From NCBI RefSeq assembly GCF_009730915.1, contig NC_052482.1, positions 19,126,345 to 19,190,344 on the forward strand: DNA of 64,000 bases. Reading direction: 5' to 3'. Made by a program: the position numbers and the translations under genes. The DNA is from Dioscorea cayenensis subsp. rotundata (taxonomy: Eukaryota; Streptophyta; Magnoliopsida; Dioscoreales; Dioscoreaceae). Position 1 is the stretch's first letter; every line of letters begins with the position of its first letter. Below the pieces are notes generated by a model that was given only the letters and a program-made list of their open reading frames with translations, was not told the origin of the DNA and did no database searches. Below are positions 24,280 to 36,640 of this stretch, piece by piece.

Positions 24280-24568
24280 GGTTTAATTGATGTACAAGTC
24301 TTTATAATTGTGTATTTTCTGCCTTTTTAGTCCTTTGAATACTTTTGGGTACAATTAAATCTTCCTATTTGGTCGAGTTGGGTCATTTTAGTCCATGACA
24401 ATATTTTTGGTACAATTAAGCCCTTGCAATTTACACTTGCCCATCTATATTGTGAACTAGAATGACCCAACTCGACTAAATATAAAAATTTAATTGTACC
24501 TAAAAATACTGTAAGGACTAAAAAGGCAGAAACTATACAATTATAGGGACCTGTACAACAATTAAACT
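24280..24568. mobile_element. Mutator-like foldback MITE
   Basis: The two arms (about 85 bp each) are nearly complementary; for example TAATTGATGTACAAGTC pairs with GACCTGTACAACAATTA, and both arms read TTTCTGCCTTTTTAGTCCTT outward to inward. It is flanked by perfect 9-bp copies of TAAAAATTA (24271-24279 and 24569-24577). The 9-bp duplication and long inverted repeats fit a non-autonomous MULE. The frame at 24327-24662 only reads through it. Confidence 0.85.
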
Positions 24569-24577
24569 TAAAAATTA

Positions 24578-24873
24578 ACAAAATTGCAACATCATACATA
24601 GAATACTTATGGGAAAATGAGTAAAGTAAATGCAAATTTAACAATAGATAACAGATGAACAACTCAATAAAAAAAAAAAATTAACAAAGATTATAAAAAA
24701 AAATTTTAATTATACAATAAAAGATTTCACAACTTGCTCTAGAACTCATTGAAAAAATCAAAATAAAATCCATTAGTATTCAGATTCTAATCCATTTAGT
24801 TTCTGGAGCACTTCAATTTCTTGTACTTTCATTGCTTGGACATAAATCATTGCAACACTTTCAATTATAAAGT

Positions 24874-24932
<59 letters not shown>

Positions 24933-25240
24933 ACTTTGTAGAAGTGAAAGAGAGAAAAAAAAAAGTAATTTGTAACTTTTTCTTTGTTTAACCGAGGACG
25001 ATGATAAGGATAATGATGGACTTTTACATTCATAACCCTATCTATTTTTATATAACCTAAGGTAATCACCGTCATCATCAATGAAAGCATAAGACTCACA
25101 ATTTTTAATGTTTATAATTAAATAATTCTTTGCCATACAAACTATTAACATATCATGCTTAATGCAAACAAAAACTTAAATATGATAAAATATTTTTTTT
25201 TTAAAAATTTTTTTATAGTTTTTTTTTTAAATCAAAGGAA
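24578..25240. other. intergenic DNA with (CT)n tract
   Basis: A (CT)n tract of about 44 bp at 24876-24919 runs into (TA)n to 24932. The frame at 24773-25099 is translated through it and has no other merit. Confidence 0.55.
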
Positions 25241-25313
25241 GTTGTCTTCCTGCATTTAATTGAAATCAATAGAGAAAGCATCTTGGATCCCATCAAGTGA
25301 CTTTTCCCAATAT

Positions 25314-25782
25314 TCAGGGGACACATATAATAGACATTTTTGCTAAAGAATGACTAGCACTATTTGCTGTCCTCCTTACACACCTTAATTTGAATGAAGG
25401 ACAAGTAGACAGAAATAACTTACAGTCCCTTATAATATTGCCCAAAGGTGATATATTCAAATTCAGCGGCAATTCTTTGAACAACAACAAGTGCATCCAT
25501 CTCAATAATAACATTAACATATTGAGAATCCTTCAACCAACTTAACACTTCTTTGAAAGAAATCATCTCTACCTCCGTTTATAAATGAAGCCTATTGAAG
25601 GCAGCAGAAAACCCAGCAGTGATATGTCCCATATGATCTCGTAGCACTGTCCCCATGCAATATTTAACTTGTTGAGCAAACAAGGCTCCATCTAAATTAC
25701 ACTTAAGCCATCCATCAGAGGGAGGAACCCACTTCATTGATTGGCGAAGATGCGCTGCAGTTGAATTACTATATGCCACCAC
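25314..25782 (-). pseudogene. LINE RNase H domain
   Basis: WVPPSDGWLKCNLDGALF (25579-25782) is the start of an RVT_3 RNase H. It continues in a second frame at 25314-25520 with the C-terminal helix (RCVRRTANSASHSLAK). A frameshift separates the halves. Confidence 0.75.
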
Positions 25783-25788
25783 CTTGAC

Positions 25789-26645
25789 TTATGCTTCCCT
25801 CCAAGACATCAAAAACTCCAGTCCATGTTGAAAGACAGAGGCTAATGGGAGTTGATGCATGTTCCACACATTGTTGTTCCTAAACTTCCACACACTCCAT
25901 AACAATAAACAAGCTTGTGCTGTAACATTGTCTAAGTATTTGTTCAATACATCAACAAACCAGTCATTAAACCTGTTCTTCTCCATCCTATCCACATCAA
26001 TATTCAGATGAGACCAAAAAGAGGTAACAAAAGGGCAATGTAAAAACAGATGGCTTCGGGTCTTCGTAGGCCTATTGCAACATGGACATATATTTTGAAT
26101 CTGCATACTTTTCTCCACAAGTTGTCCTCGCAATGGGAGGCATTGCCGTTGCAATCTCCAAATGAAGTGACGTATCTTAGGTGGCAATTTCAATCTCCAT
26201 AAAGAGTTCCAATCCCCAATATGTACCAAATTAAGATCACAAGTAAGACTATTAAAGGCTAATCGATATCCCGATTTCACTTGATATATGCTTGTCTTTG
26301 AGTGGTGCCAAATAAGTAAATCTTCATCATCCCTTGTTGGCACTATTTTACAGATAAAACTGGCATCTCTCTCATTGAAAAGCTCCAGCACCAATTCAAC
26401 ATCCCATTCTATGCTATTGGGTATCATTAAGTCTGCGACGCATATATCACCAATGACAGGGTTTCCCTCTGTCTGAACATGAAAGTCCTCCACATTAGGT
26501 AACCAAGCATCTTCCCACTCGTGCACTTGAGTTCCAGCTCCAATTTGACATCTACAACCCTTTTTTCTAATAACCAACATGATGACAAAATATTCCTCCA
26601 TGTATAGATCGAGTTATGATCCAATGTGGCATTAGAAAATTTCAC
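25789..26645 (-). pseudogene. LINE zf-RVT region (ORF2 C-terminal part)
   Basis: The 270-codon frame 25789-26601 contains RCQIGAGTQVHEWEDAWLP, KSGYRLAF, WRLKLPPKIRHFIWRL and the zinc-binding CPCCNRPTKTRSHLFLHC. This is the usual reverse-transcriptase-associated zinc finger. It is the longest intact piece of the element. Confidence 0.85.
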
Positions 26646-26714
26646 ATCAGGAAAATATTTGTCTTTGAATATCCTTGAAATGAGAGCAGTACCATGATGG
26701 AGTACCCGCCATCC

Positions 26715-28100
26715 CTATTTTGCTAACATAACAAGATTAAAGCAATGTAGTTGTCGAAAACCCATTCCTCCATTCTCTTTTTGAACACAAAGTCTATCCC
26801 AAGACATCCAATGCATTCCACCCGACCCATGTGCATGTGATCCCCACCAAAAGGAGTTCATCATCTTTTGAATCTCCTCACACAAAGACACTGGCAATAG
26901 GAAAGCCCCTATACAATAAGTTGGCAAAGCTTGACAGATCATTTTTAATAAGATTTCCTTATCACCTTGGGACAAAAAACGGTTTCGCCATAATGTAATT
27001 CGTTGTCAAAGCCGATCTTTCAAGAAGGCAAACGAAGCCTTTTTGCTCCTACCAACAAAAGAAGGAAGACCCAATACCTGATGTTATCCAGAAGAGCAGA
27101 AACTCCATAAATGGATCCTATCTGAGCTTGACAAGTAGAATTAACATTAGGGTTATAATAAATGCCAGATTTATTGAAGTTGATTGATTAACCAGATGTT
27201 GATTTGTAATGGACAAGGATATGCTTCAGATGCATTGTTTCCTCCATGGTTGCTCTACCAAACAGAAAGCTATCATTTGCAGAGAGTAAATGCGAAATAA
27301 ATGGGGCTTCTTGAGAAACTCTGCTGCCATGTATCTTCCCTTCTTCTTCCGTTTGAGACAACAATGCTGATAGACCCTCCGAGTATAGGATGAATAGGTA
27401 GGGAGAGATAGGGTCCCCTTGACGAAGGCCTCGACTAGTCTAATCAGCCCAAGAAGACTTCCATTGAAATCAGCATAAAAAGTGATAGAGGAAATGAAAG
27501 ACACGACTAATTCCACCCATGAACCATCAAAACCCATTTTGAGCATTATCTGTTGCAGATAATCCCAATTAACTCAATCTTATGCCTTACTAATATCAAT
27601 CTTAAGCGCTATCTCACCTCGATTGGCCGCCCATTTGCACTTCAAATGATGTAATATTTCAAAAGCCACAAGCACATTATCTGTGATTAATCTTCCTGGC
27701 ACAAAAGCAAATTGGAATTCAGAAATGATATTGGGAAGAATACGCTTCAATCTGTTGGCAATAACTTTCGATATAACTTTGTAAAGTACATTACAAAGTG
27801 CAATGGGCCTCAAATCATGGACAGTGGTTGGTGTATCCCGCTTTGGAATTAACACCAACATAGTATCATTTAAATATGGTGGAAGCTGATGATCATAAAG
27901 CCACCTAGTCCCTGCTTCCACAATATTAACGCCAACCAGATACCAAAATTTTTGATAAAATGCAGGATTAAACACATTCAAACTTGGGGCTTTGTCCGGA
28001 TACATCTGGAATAGAGCTTGCTTGAATTCTTCTAGGGTATAAGATGCTAAGAGCATCATGTTGTCCTAAAGAGAAACCCGTGGAGTAATAGCTTGTAAAA
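26715..28100 (-). pseudogene. LINE reverse transcriptase
   Basis: Frames at 27580-28059, 27226-27546 and 26715-26975 hold the RT core: FKQALFQMYPDKAPSLN, LIPKRDTPTTVHDLRPIALC, FVPGRLITDNVLVAFE and LKIDISKAYD. The catalytic box is read in another frame around 27260-27290 as SADDSF (F/YADD in active elements). The C-terminal thumb, [20 protein letters not shown], lies at 26715-26975. Confidence 0.85.
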
Positions 28101-28689
28101 CAACTTCCATATCACCAGAAACCAATGGTGTCAAGTAAAGTTCAGTAAAATGATCAAGAAGCATTCCGACCATCATACTTTTATCCTCATACCATACGCC
28201 TACCTCATCCCGAAGTCTAGAGATTGTGTTAACTCTGCGACGCTAAGAGGCTGAAGCATGAAAATAACGAGTGTTAGAATCACCCTCTTTGAGCCATAAT
28301 AATATAGACCTCCGCTTCCAATATACTTATTGTTGTACTAAAATCTCCCCCAATTCAGTTTTGGCTGCCATCAAATCTCTATCTAAAGTGTTAATGTTAG
28401 CTGCTTAGAGGGAAGAAATACGAGATGTGCATTCAAATATCCTTTTCCTGAAGTTACCAGTCAGATTCTGACCCCATACCTTTAAGTTCTCATTGCGGTG
28501 CTTTATTTTTTCAAGGAGATCGGCATTTGAATCCCTTTCCCAAGTATGTTGCACAAACTCTACTAAATATGACTCACGAAGCCAAGAATTCTCAAAGCCG
28601 AACCTATTGGTTTTGGGAAAAATAAGGCTTGCCTTCCAATGATGAAGTAATGTAGAATAATCAGATGTTGGAGTTGCAAAGTTCCTTAA

Positions 28690-29278
28690 TGGAGCATCAC
28701 CATACTACTGCATCCAACTAGGTGTCCCCATAGCACGATCTAGTTTTTCCTCCAAAAAAATTTCAGTTCCTCGACCTCTTTCCCAAGTGTAAGGATGGCC
28801 AGATAACGCTATACCCAACAGCCCACAATCTAAAACATGCCTGTTTAAACCCATAAAAACCCCATTCTGGATGTGGTGCTCCCCTCGCTTTTTGTCAAGA
28901 TTTAAGAGGTTATTGAAATCCCCTAGAATACACCAAGGTAACCTGGATCTTCGGGATAAAGCTCTTAGAAATTGCCACACAGCGCGTCGCTGAGATATTT
29001 CAAGAAAACCATAGTAGTAAGTCAATCTCCATGACAGAGTTCTTTGATCAGTAATCGTCAAGTCGATCAACTGCTAACCCTCCACCTCGACCAAGCCGAT
29101 CAACTGCAAAACAAGCCTCAAAATGAAGCTTATGATGAACTTCTTTTATTTTGGTTTCAAAACACATCGTCTCCATAAGGAACATGATATCTGGCCGCAA
29201 CATTTTCACTAGCTCATAAAGATCTAGAACTGACCGAGGGTTGCCAAGCCCTCGACAGCTCCAAAATAAGTAACTCAT
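28690..29278 (-). pseudogene. LINE apurinic-type endonuclease
   Basis: WSCRGLGNPRSVLDLYELVK and FLMET at 29048-29278, then LPWCILGDFNNLLNLDKK and GHPYTWERGRGTE at 28705-29070, are the N- and C-terminal parts of the L1-type endonuclease. A frame change separates them. Confidence 0.85.
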
Positions 29279-29756
29279 GGATTGTGGCAGGCTTGGACCT
29301 AAGGCTCTGCCAATAAAAAAATTGCTTCACTTTCCATGGCGATGGAGCTTTCTAAGACTTGGGCTTGGGGTTCAATTTGTGCTTCCTCATGTTGTGCTAA
29401 CTCCCTATCCTTTCGTTGTTTTTGCCTATCTTCATGTAAGATCAAGCCAATTTTTTCACACTCTATGTCACACCCAGCAGCCACTTCTTTCCTTTTATCA
29501 ATTGCCCTGCGTGGCATTAAGCTCACCCCTTGGACATCATAATCCCTTGGGCCAAGTGTATGATTACCACCTTGTAAAGAAGCAACTTCCATATCCATCC
29601 GTAATGTAGATGCTGCTTGTGATACATTCTGCTCATAGTGTATTGGATTGGTGATATCTATAACTTGACTAATAGCTGACTTGCCAACAAGCCACCGTTC
29701 ACCACTCTGATCAATATTATGAGATTGAGCTTTCAAAAACACTCCCCCACCCCCCA

Positions 29757-30415
29757 TTCACGTCGGAGTTGAGATTCCTCATGATCATAAAGTTGGGGAC
29801 AAAATTTATCAGAGTGCCCAAGTATCCCACACAAAAAAATTTTGGCAGTATCTCATACTTGAAAGTGATCATAGCCCATTTAGTTGCTGTGGTTTTGATT
29901 TTTTTTCATTCGCTTTGGTGGATGCCTGACATCCAGCGTGACTTTTAGGCGCATAAATGTCCTCCATAATCCCATTTCATTTTGTTGATTGTATTCTCGT
30001 AACCTGCCAACATAATTCCCAATTTGTTGACCAATTCCTTCCGATATAAATCCAATAGGGAGCCTGTAAATTTGAACCCAGATATTCATATCAAATATTG
30101 GAACGGATTGTGGAACATCAATGATTTACAGGGGTTGGAGGAGCAGTATAAATCCAAATGGTGATAAAATTTGAACAGATATCGTGGGCTTGGCACTTCA
30201 AAATCAGTCATCCCCTTCTCTGGTTGCCAAATACTGGCAAATAGATTCCTCATAGCATTTAAATTTATAGGCTTACCAGTAAGGAACTTGCCGATGAGAC
30301 AATGTCGTAGACGATCAACCCTAGTCGCCTCTGGTGGCTTCTTAAGATCTAATTCATCATCGTCTTCCTAAAAAATAGAGAGATCATGCAATTGAGGACT
30401 TAGATTTGAATCCAT
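29757..30415 (-). pseudogene. LINE ORF1 with DUF4283 and zinc knuckle
   Basis: From ATG 30415 (MDSNLSPQLHDLSIF) a stop follows after 15 codons. The frame then carries LIGKFLTGKPINLNAMR and GMTDFEVPSPRYLFKFYH (DUF4283), WVQIYRLPIGFISEGIGQ, and a decayed zinc knuckle near 29830-29870. Nucleic-acid binding is the known role of this ORF in plant L1 elements. Confidence 0.75.
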
Positions 30416-30600
30416 GTGAGCATTGGAAGCAAAATAAATGAACCCCTCAATTTTGAAAGAGCAAACTCTAGACCTCGCGACTCAAGAAAGGCGATTAGTT
30501 CACCACATCAAGATTTAGTCTTAATTTCTTTAAAGTTGTTTCTTAAAGCTGTGGAAGCTGATTGTATACTTACTTTAATAATATGGATAAATAAATGTTT

Positions 30601-30830
30601 TTTTTTTAAATGCTAAATAGAGACATCCTAGTTATATATAAAATGTTGTAAAATATAGTGGTATGATTGAGGCAGTTCCTAATTTCATTTTAACAATCAT
30701 CAACTTCCTCCCGGTTTTTTTATTTTTATTTTTATTCATTCATTTTAACCAAGTAACATGAGTTAAGAAAATTGGTTAAAACTAGTTGATAATCCAAAAT
30801 ATATAAAAATTATATTAATTTTTAAGATTA
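30601..30830. other. intergenic DNA
   Basis: Short AT-rich gap between the LINE 5' end and a Stowaway element; nothing recognised. Confidence 0.5.
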
Positions 30831-31017
30831 CTCTCGTTTCAAATATATTTTAAAATTGTGTAGTTAATAATTTATTGGAAGTTGTAGAAGTACATTAAAT
30901 ATAAATTGTAAATTTGAAAAAAAAAATATTTAATGTTTCACAAATTTTCTAAATAGATTTGAAAAAAAGACAAAAAAATACCTTTAAAATGAGACAAGGG
31001 AAAAGGGCCGAAGGGAG
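30831..31017. mobile_element. Stowaway-type MITE
   Basis: The left end CTCTCGTTTCAAATATATTT and the right end GGGCCGAAGGGAG (reversed CTCCCTTCGGCCC) lie between TA dinucleotides (30829-30830 and 31018-31019). CTCCCTCCGT-like ends and a TA target are the marks of Tc1/mariner-derived Stowaway elements. Confidence 0.65.
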
Positions 31018-31019
31018 TA

Positions 31020-32087
31020 TTATTTTTTATGCAATTGATAATGTTTAACATATACAAAAACCACTTATTTCAAAATTTTTGATTAAACATTATACTGCAA
31101 TAAATGTTAAAAATATTATATTTTCAATTTAAATGCAAAAATTCAGTAAGTTGAATTTTCATACATTTTTTAAATCAAATGATTAGATTTATTGTAAAAA
31201 ATTAGAATTGAATTGAACCGATTGAATTGCACTAATTTGATCAATTAAATTAATAATAATTCAACGATTCATATTTTAACCATATATTAAGAAATAGAAT
31301 GTTTGACATAATTTTTTATTAATAAAAAAAATGAACATATTTAATAGAGATAGCTTGTGTTGTATAAGATGATAATTTTTATATTTGTTTGAAAACTTAA
31401 TTAGAAAGTACAAGCAAGTACCATACTATTGAAAAGTTCATTGAAAGGTGATATTTCACCAACTATGACTCTTCAAGATGATTAATTATATTTATGTGAT
31501 TAAATTAACATTAATAAGAACATAAGACTTAGTAAACACCAACTCCCCTCTAAATGCATTGACCTCTACAAAACAAAGTCAACTTTGCTAACATGGGCAA
31601 AGAATGCAAGCATTTATCTCATTGCTTGATTATGATGCCCGTCAATATGTTATGGCTAGTTGAAAGCTGATATTTCACCAACTTTGCTTGATCGTGCACT
31701 TATAGAAAGAAAATTATATTTAAAATTGAAATTTATCCAATGTATCTTTGATGAAAAGATAAGTACTTAAATATGTTAAGCCTTCATTGCACATCCATTT
31801 GTATATTGAGAAATTTCATTTGGACAATGAACTTATTATTAATATTAAGAGTTCATTGTATTTTTTTTCCTTGGAAGCTAAAAGCTTTGTGATGATTGAT
31901 AAAAACACTAAAAAAAACTGGTAGAAGCTTTTGAAAACCATAAGGTGACTTACATCATCAAGTAAGATATAATTAGGTTGATGTGGTAACCAACTTGGAT
32001 TTTGTAAGTTTTATTTTTATATTCATGATAGGAATATATCTTGAGCAACATAAAAAAGAAAAAGAAAAATTTATTTAAATTAGTATG
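31020..32087. other. intergenic DNA
   Basis: The motif GATATTTCACCAACT occurs at about 31448 and 31669 in related surroundings, suggesting an old duplication. No gene recognised. Confidence 0.45.
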
Positions 32088-32530
32088 ATCAAAATGGAAC
32101 AAACAATTCATTGTAGCATTCATTATGCTTCAACACAGGAAAAAATATCAATAAGAAAATATATATATTTTCCAAAAAATCGGATGTCAAAAGAATCAAA
32201 TTGAAATACTTCACTTTAACTATCAAACATAGTCTCTATTTTATTGCCTTATTCACCAGTACTCCCTGTGAAACAATGCCTAATATTGAATTCTAATCAA
32301 GGAGCTTAACTATCAAAATGGAACAAACAATTCATTGTAGCATTCATTATACTTCAACACAGAAAAAAATATCAATAAGAAAATATATATTTTCTCTAAA
32401 AAATCGAATGTCAAAAAAATCAAATTGGAATACTTCACTTTAACTACCAAACATAGTCTCTATTTTATTGCCTTATTCACCCGTACTTCCCGTGAAACAA
32501 TGCCTAATATTGAATTCTAATCAAGGAGCT
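32088..32530. repeat. tandem duplication, two copies, 224-bp period
   Basis: ATCAAAATGGAACAAACAAT starts copy 1 at 32088 and copy 2 at 32312; both end at TCAAGGAGCT (32306 and 32530). The copies differ at only a handful of bases and small indels, so the duplication is recent compared with the decay around it. There is no coding content. Confidence 0.9.
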
Positions 32531-33603
32531 ATTATTCCTTTTTATATCACCTAAGATGGAGATCGATTACCTGAATAATTATTTTTTGAGTGCCACTATT
32601 ACTTTAAGATAAATAGTCAAATGCTATTTCATAAGCCTCCCAATGGATTTTGAGATATTATATTCTTATCCTATTTTTTGATAGCTATGGTTTTCGTGTT
32701 GCGTTTTATCTTATATCATAAAGGTTCGATCTAATTGTAATTATATCTATTATTTTTTTTAAAGTTATTGTTTGTACACTTTTATAATAAATAAATAAGT
32801 TAATGAAGCGAAAATACATTTAAGCAAAACTCCTGCTTCAAAGCACATGATGGAAGTTGTACACCATTTTCAGTTGTGGGATAAGCAGTATTCCTTCAAC
32901 CAAATATTTAGTTGAGGGAACGCCAATAAACCTAATTTTTTTTAGTGAGATATAATTATTTCAATAAATATATATAAAATTTTATTTTTAAAAAATAAAT
33001 ATATAATAAACACTAATTATGACATATTTTTATTAATATTAATTAAATTAAACTTTAATTATATAAAAACTTTCCATCCACCCTAGTATTTTTTTAAATA
33101 AAATTCTTAATCCTTTGTTTTTTTATCCTCTATCAACTGCTGTCTTGGACATTCAAGTGAAATATAATTTACAAAATTAGTTGATCTCTAGACATAATAT
33201 TTATTGCAAAAGTCATAATATCAGAAAAATAAAATCAACCATAATTTATGATTAACAGTAACTTCCGATATAATTTTACTTCCGAAATTGTTATGTATAC
33301 ATATAGCACATGCCAATTGGGGATATTCATAGAATAGAATATCTCCAGATTTTGAAAAGAAAAAAAAAATAAAAAAAAATAAATAAGAGACGAGAGAAAT
33401 AAATAGGTAGTTGAACAATGTCATCAACAATATTTAAAGCTTGTACTGGATTGGATTGAGAAAATAGTGGTTGGGTGGATCCCACAGTATTACTATTAAT
33501 ATGAACAGTGAAACGGGGTGAAAGATGCATACTTACTATAGATTATTTGGGTGGCCGTTGGATTGAAATCCAATGATGTTGTAGCCATATATATATATAT
33601 TAA
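32531..33603. other. AT-rich intergenic DNA
   Basis: The short frames at 33221-33530 are A/T-driven and show no domain. Nothing recognised. Confidence 0.5.
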
Positions 33604-34252
33604 TAGAGATGTCAACAGGGTGGAGATTTACAGGGAAATACATCTCCGACCCCGACCCCGAAATGAAACTCCCATCCTCGAACCTGGCCCCGAACCCGAA
33701 TAATGGGAATTTTTTTTCTGTCCCCGTCCCCGTGGGGATTTTTTGAGTTCGGGGATCCCCGGTCCCGATTAATAAATTAAAAAATTATTTTTAATTAAAA
33801 TAAAATTTATAAAATATTTGTTAAAAAACCATAAAAATTTTAAAAATTGAGAAACTCATTTACAAATACGACCTAATACAAACTATCAACATACACAATC
33901 ACTAATAAATTATTTACAAATTTAAAAAAATTTAAAAAACACAATATAGTTAATATAAGTTTAGAATTTTATTTAATTTTTATACTAATGTTCATTTAAT
34001 TATTAAATAAATAAATATATAGATTTTTTTTCAATTTTTATTTAGATATTTATAACATAATATATATATATTATTTAAATTAAATATTTAATATTTCGGG
34101 GCCGGGGCGGGGAGGATATTCCCCGTCCCCGACCCCGACGGGGAAATTTTTTTAGGCCCCGGCCCCGACACCCAAAAAAATTCTGCGACCCCGGCCTCAA
34201 CGGGGAGGGGAATCGGGTTCCCCATCGGGGCAGGAACCAATTGACATCCCTA
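33604..34252. mobile_element. hAT-type MITE with CCCCG-rich subterminal blocks
   Basis: The termini TAGAGATGTCAA and, reversed, TAGGGATGTCAATTGG frame a 649-bp element with CCCCGACCCCG/CGGGGCCGGGG blocks at both ends and an AT-rich core. The flanks are TATATTAA and TATATATA, compatible with an 8-bp duplication in a TA tract. It has the same build as 11762-12399. The frame at 34075-34377 is an artefact of the G/C blocks. Confidence 0.7.
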
Positions 34253-34651
34253 TATATATATATTGCTTTTACAATGGGCTTAAATGCTAATCGTAGGCAT
34301 ACCTCTTGATAAAATAAAATATGATATAACCCTTTACTTTGATTTGTTTGTGCATCCTTACTCTCGACATGCACCACTAAAATAGATTATTATATGTTAA
34401 ACAATTAAAACCTTTTTTAAAATACAGATAAATTATGGATAGGATTCTGAACCTTTGACTTTTAAATAAGAAAGGAAATATATACTCCTAAAAAAAATTA
34501 ACCTAATTTTATTCATTATACTTAAATAAAAAATTGACATTGACTAAGATAGTATATGAATTTTTAAAAAAATTATTTTCATATTACAATAAATAATATT
34601 TATAGAATTTATAATATATTTAAATTATATATATAATATTATAGAACAAAC
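34253..34651. other. intergenic DNA
   Basis: No feature recognised. Confidence 0.5.
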
Positions 34652-35914
34652 TAGGGGTGAGAAAAAAATCCAGATCCGATGATCCGATCTGGTATCCAAA
34701 TTTTTTACCCGATTTTTTTGGGTACCCGATTCAAAACAAAGGTTGGGTATTCGGCTCGGGAGAAATTAAAAATTGGGTAACCAAATCCTATCTAGTTTTT
34801 ATTTTTTTAAGTATATTCTTATATATGGATACATAATAATTTTAAATTTTATATGGTCTAAAAAGTAAAAAAGAAAAAAAATCCAAATTTCTCGGATCTA
34901 AACCCGAGTTAAATATAAATATAATATAATATAATATAATATAATATAAGGGAGAATTGGTTATAAACCCCTCAAAAGTTCTATAATTGCATATTTACCC
35001 TCAGAAAAAACATAATTGTATATATACCCTGAAAAATATAGGTAATTGCAGATATGCCCCTACTGTTAGATTTTTGTAATCAAACTTGATTAACTATGGT
35101 TATAACTTGGATTAAGATATATAAAAGGTCCAAAATAACCCTTGTACAACTTTAAAAAAAACTTTTCAAGAGTATATATGCAATGGTTAAATGGTAATTT
35201 TATATGTTTGTTGTTTGTTAATGGATGGTTTTTCAACTAATTTGAACCCAAGGGTATATTATTCAAGGGTATGTATGCAATTAACTTTTATTCAAGGGCA
35301 AATATGTAATTTCAAAATTTTTTAGGGGTACACCTGCAAAAGCCCCTATATATAATAAATTTAAATTTTACAATTGCTAAAAAAAATATCCAAATGCATA
35401 ATTTAATAACTTAAAGAGTTATATACTTACATAGTTATATATATATATTAATAAATTTAAATTCTACATAGATTTAAAAGTAAAAAAAAAACCCAAATCT
35501 TTGCCACTTCCCAACGACCATCATCCTGTCTCTTCTCTCTAGACTCCATCTAAATCTTTTCTCTCTCTAGCAACCAATAATCATTATTGATGAGACACTT
35601 AATGCTTTCGAAGATTTTTTTTAATGACTAAGATTTGATAAATTTTTTATTATTTTTATTATGACTTTTGTTGTGTGGAGAATAATATAAGAGTAATGCT
35701 CTTTATAAGTTATAAATTTTTTATATTTGTTTTTTATGTAATGTTATATAAAAAAATATGTATAGATATGCGGATATCCGATATCCAATCCAGTTTAAAT
35801 TGGGTACCCGGTTTAAATCGGGTCGAATACATGTCGAGTTTTTGCCAATCCAAAAAATAGGGTATTTAATTTGGTTTGAAAAACCGGATCGGGTACAGGT
35901 TTTGCTCACCCTTA
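34652..35914. mobile_element. hAT-type non-autonomous element with a nested repeat
   Basis: The ends TAGGGGTGAGAAAAAA and, reversed, TAAGGGTGAGCAAAACC lie between GAACAAAC (34644-34651) and GAACAAAA (35915-35922). Subterminal DNA repeats CGGATC, GGGTACCCG and CCGATC. The 1263-bp length is inflated by an inserted block at about 34950-35350 and an (ATAAT)n tract at 34920-34948. No transposase. Confidence 0.75.
34950..35352. mobile_element. nested inverted-repeat element
   Basis: The left side (AACCCCTCAAAAGTTCTATA ... GCATATTTACCCTC) and the right side (GGGCAAATATGTAATTTCAA ... AGGGGTACACCTGCAAAAGC) are imperfect reverse complements. The pattern is seen in Mutator-like MITEs. Borders and target duplication not resolved. 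Confidence 0.45.
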
Positions 35915-35922
35915 GAACAAAA

Positions 35923-36490
35923 GGTTAAACAAATCAAAGTTTGAATAATGCACATCACGTTACATTCCGTTTTTATTAAAAAAAAAAAAGTATATATGTA
36001 ATATTTTGGTATAATACCTGAATTGGTCCCTCTATTTTTTTTCTCTCTTCCCTTTGGTTCCTCTACTCAGAAATACTCTTAAGTAATCCATCTACTTTTG
36101 AGAATGGTTCTACTTAGTCATCTCGTTGGTGTCACTTTTGAGAATAAAAGTCTTGTGGTTTTTCTAACTGATCACGTGATGGGAATCCTAATTCAGAAAA
36201 TCAGATTATTTTGTGAACCACAACTTATTTTTAAGAATTTTTTATGGAGTTAATTACAAGTCCGCCCATTATAGACTAATTTTACCCCTAAAAATTCTAC
36301 ACACTATATTATTATTATTATTATTATTATTATATAATCCACACATCTACTTTAGATAATTTAGATCCTAATTCAAACTTTAATTAAATCACCACAATTA
36401 AATCTATTCAAAATTAAATAGGATAAAATATACATAATTATAAATATTAGTCATATACATCTATCTATATATATAATATGTGGTTCAAAA
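35923..36490. repeat. unresolved repeat-like DNA
   Basis: The stretch 36009-36160 (TGAATTGGTCCCTCTATTT..., TAGTCATCTCGTTGGTGTCA) resembles one arm of a Mutator-type MITE, but no matching second arm was found. An (ATT)n tract lies at about 36307-36333. Confidence 0.3.
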
Positions 36491-36640
36491 CTTAGCATCT
36501 TATCCTCATGTTCGTCTATCCTTGATGGCCTCTCATCTGGTGTAGTGGTGTTTGTTCCTCTTTTTCTGGTGTTTGTTTGTTTTTGTCATACTTGTATTGG
36601 TTTTTTTAATAAATCGATGGTTTATCCTTTATTTATCATG
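36491..36640 (+). mobile_element. LINE 3'-end fragment
   Basis: TTTTTTTAATAAATCGATGGTTTATCCTTTAT resembles the 3' end of the LINE at 45.1 kb (TTAATAAATTTATGATTTATCCACCTT). The upstream T-rich leader is also similar. The frame at 36545-36790 extends past this tail and has no domain. Confidence 0.4.

Larger units (their letters stand above)
25250..30600 (-). mobile_element. LINE (L1-type) non-LTR retrotransposon, inactivated
   Basis: A 5.3-kb minus-strand element in full domain order. ORF1 has DUF4283 and a zinc knuckle (from ATG 30415). ORF2 has an endonuclease, reverse transcriptase, a zf-RVT region and a plant-type RNase H. The 3' end is followed by T-rich DNA at 25190-25235 on the plus strand, consistent with a degraded A-tail. 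Stops and frameshifts interrupt both ORFs. Target duplication not identified, so the ends are approximate. Confidence 0.85.

Noticed and set aside
24773-25099. Frame with an RERERER run
   Set aside because: Translation of the (CT)n microsatellite; no domain on either side.
32088-32530. CRISPR-like or satellite array
   Set aside because: Only two long copies with no spacers; this is a plant nuclear sequence and a simple tandem duplication.
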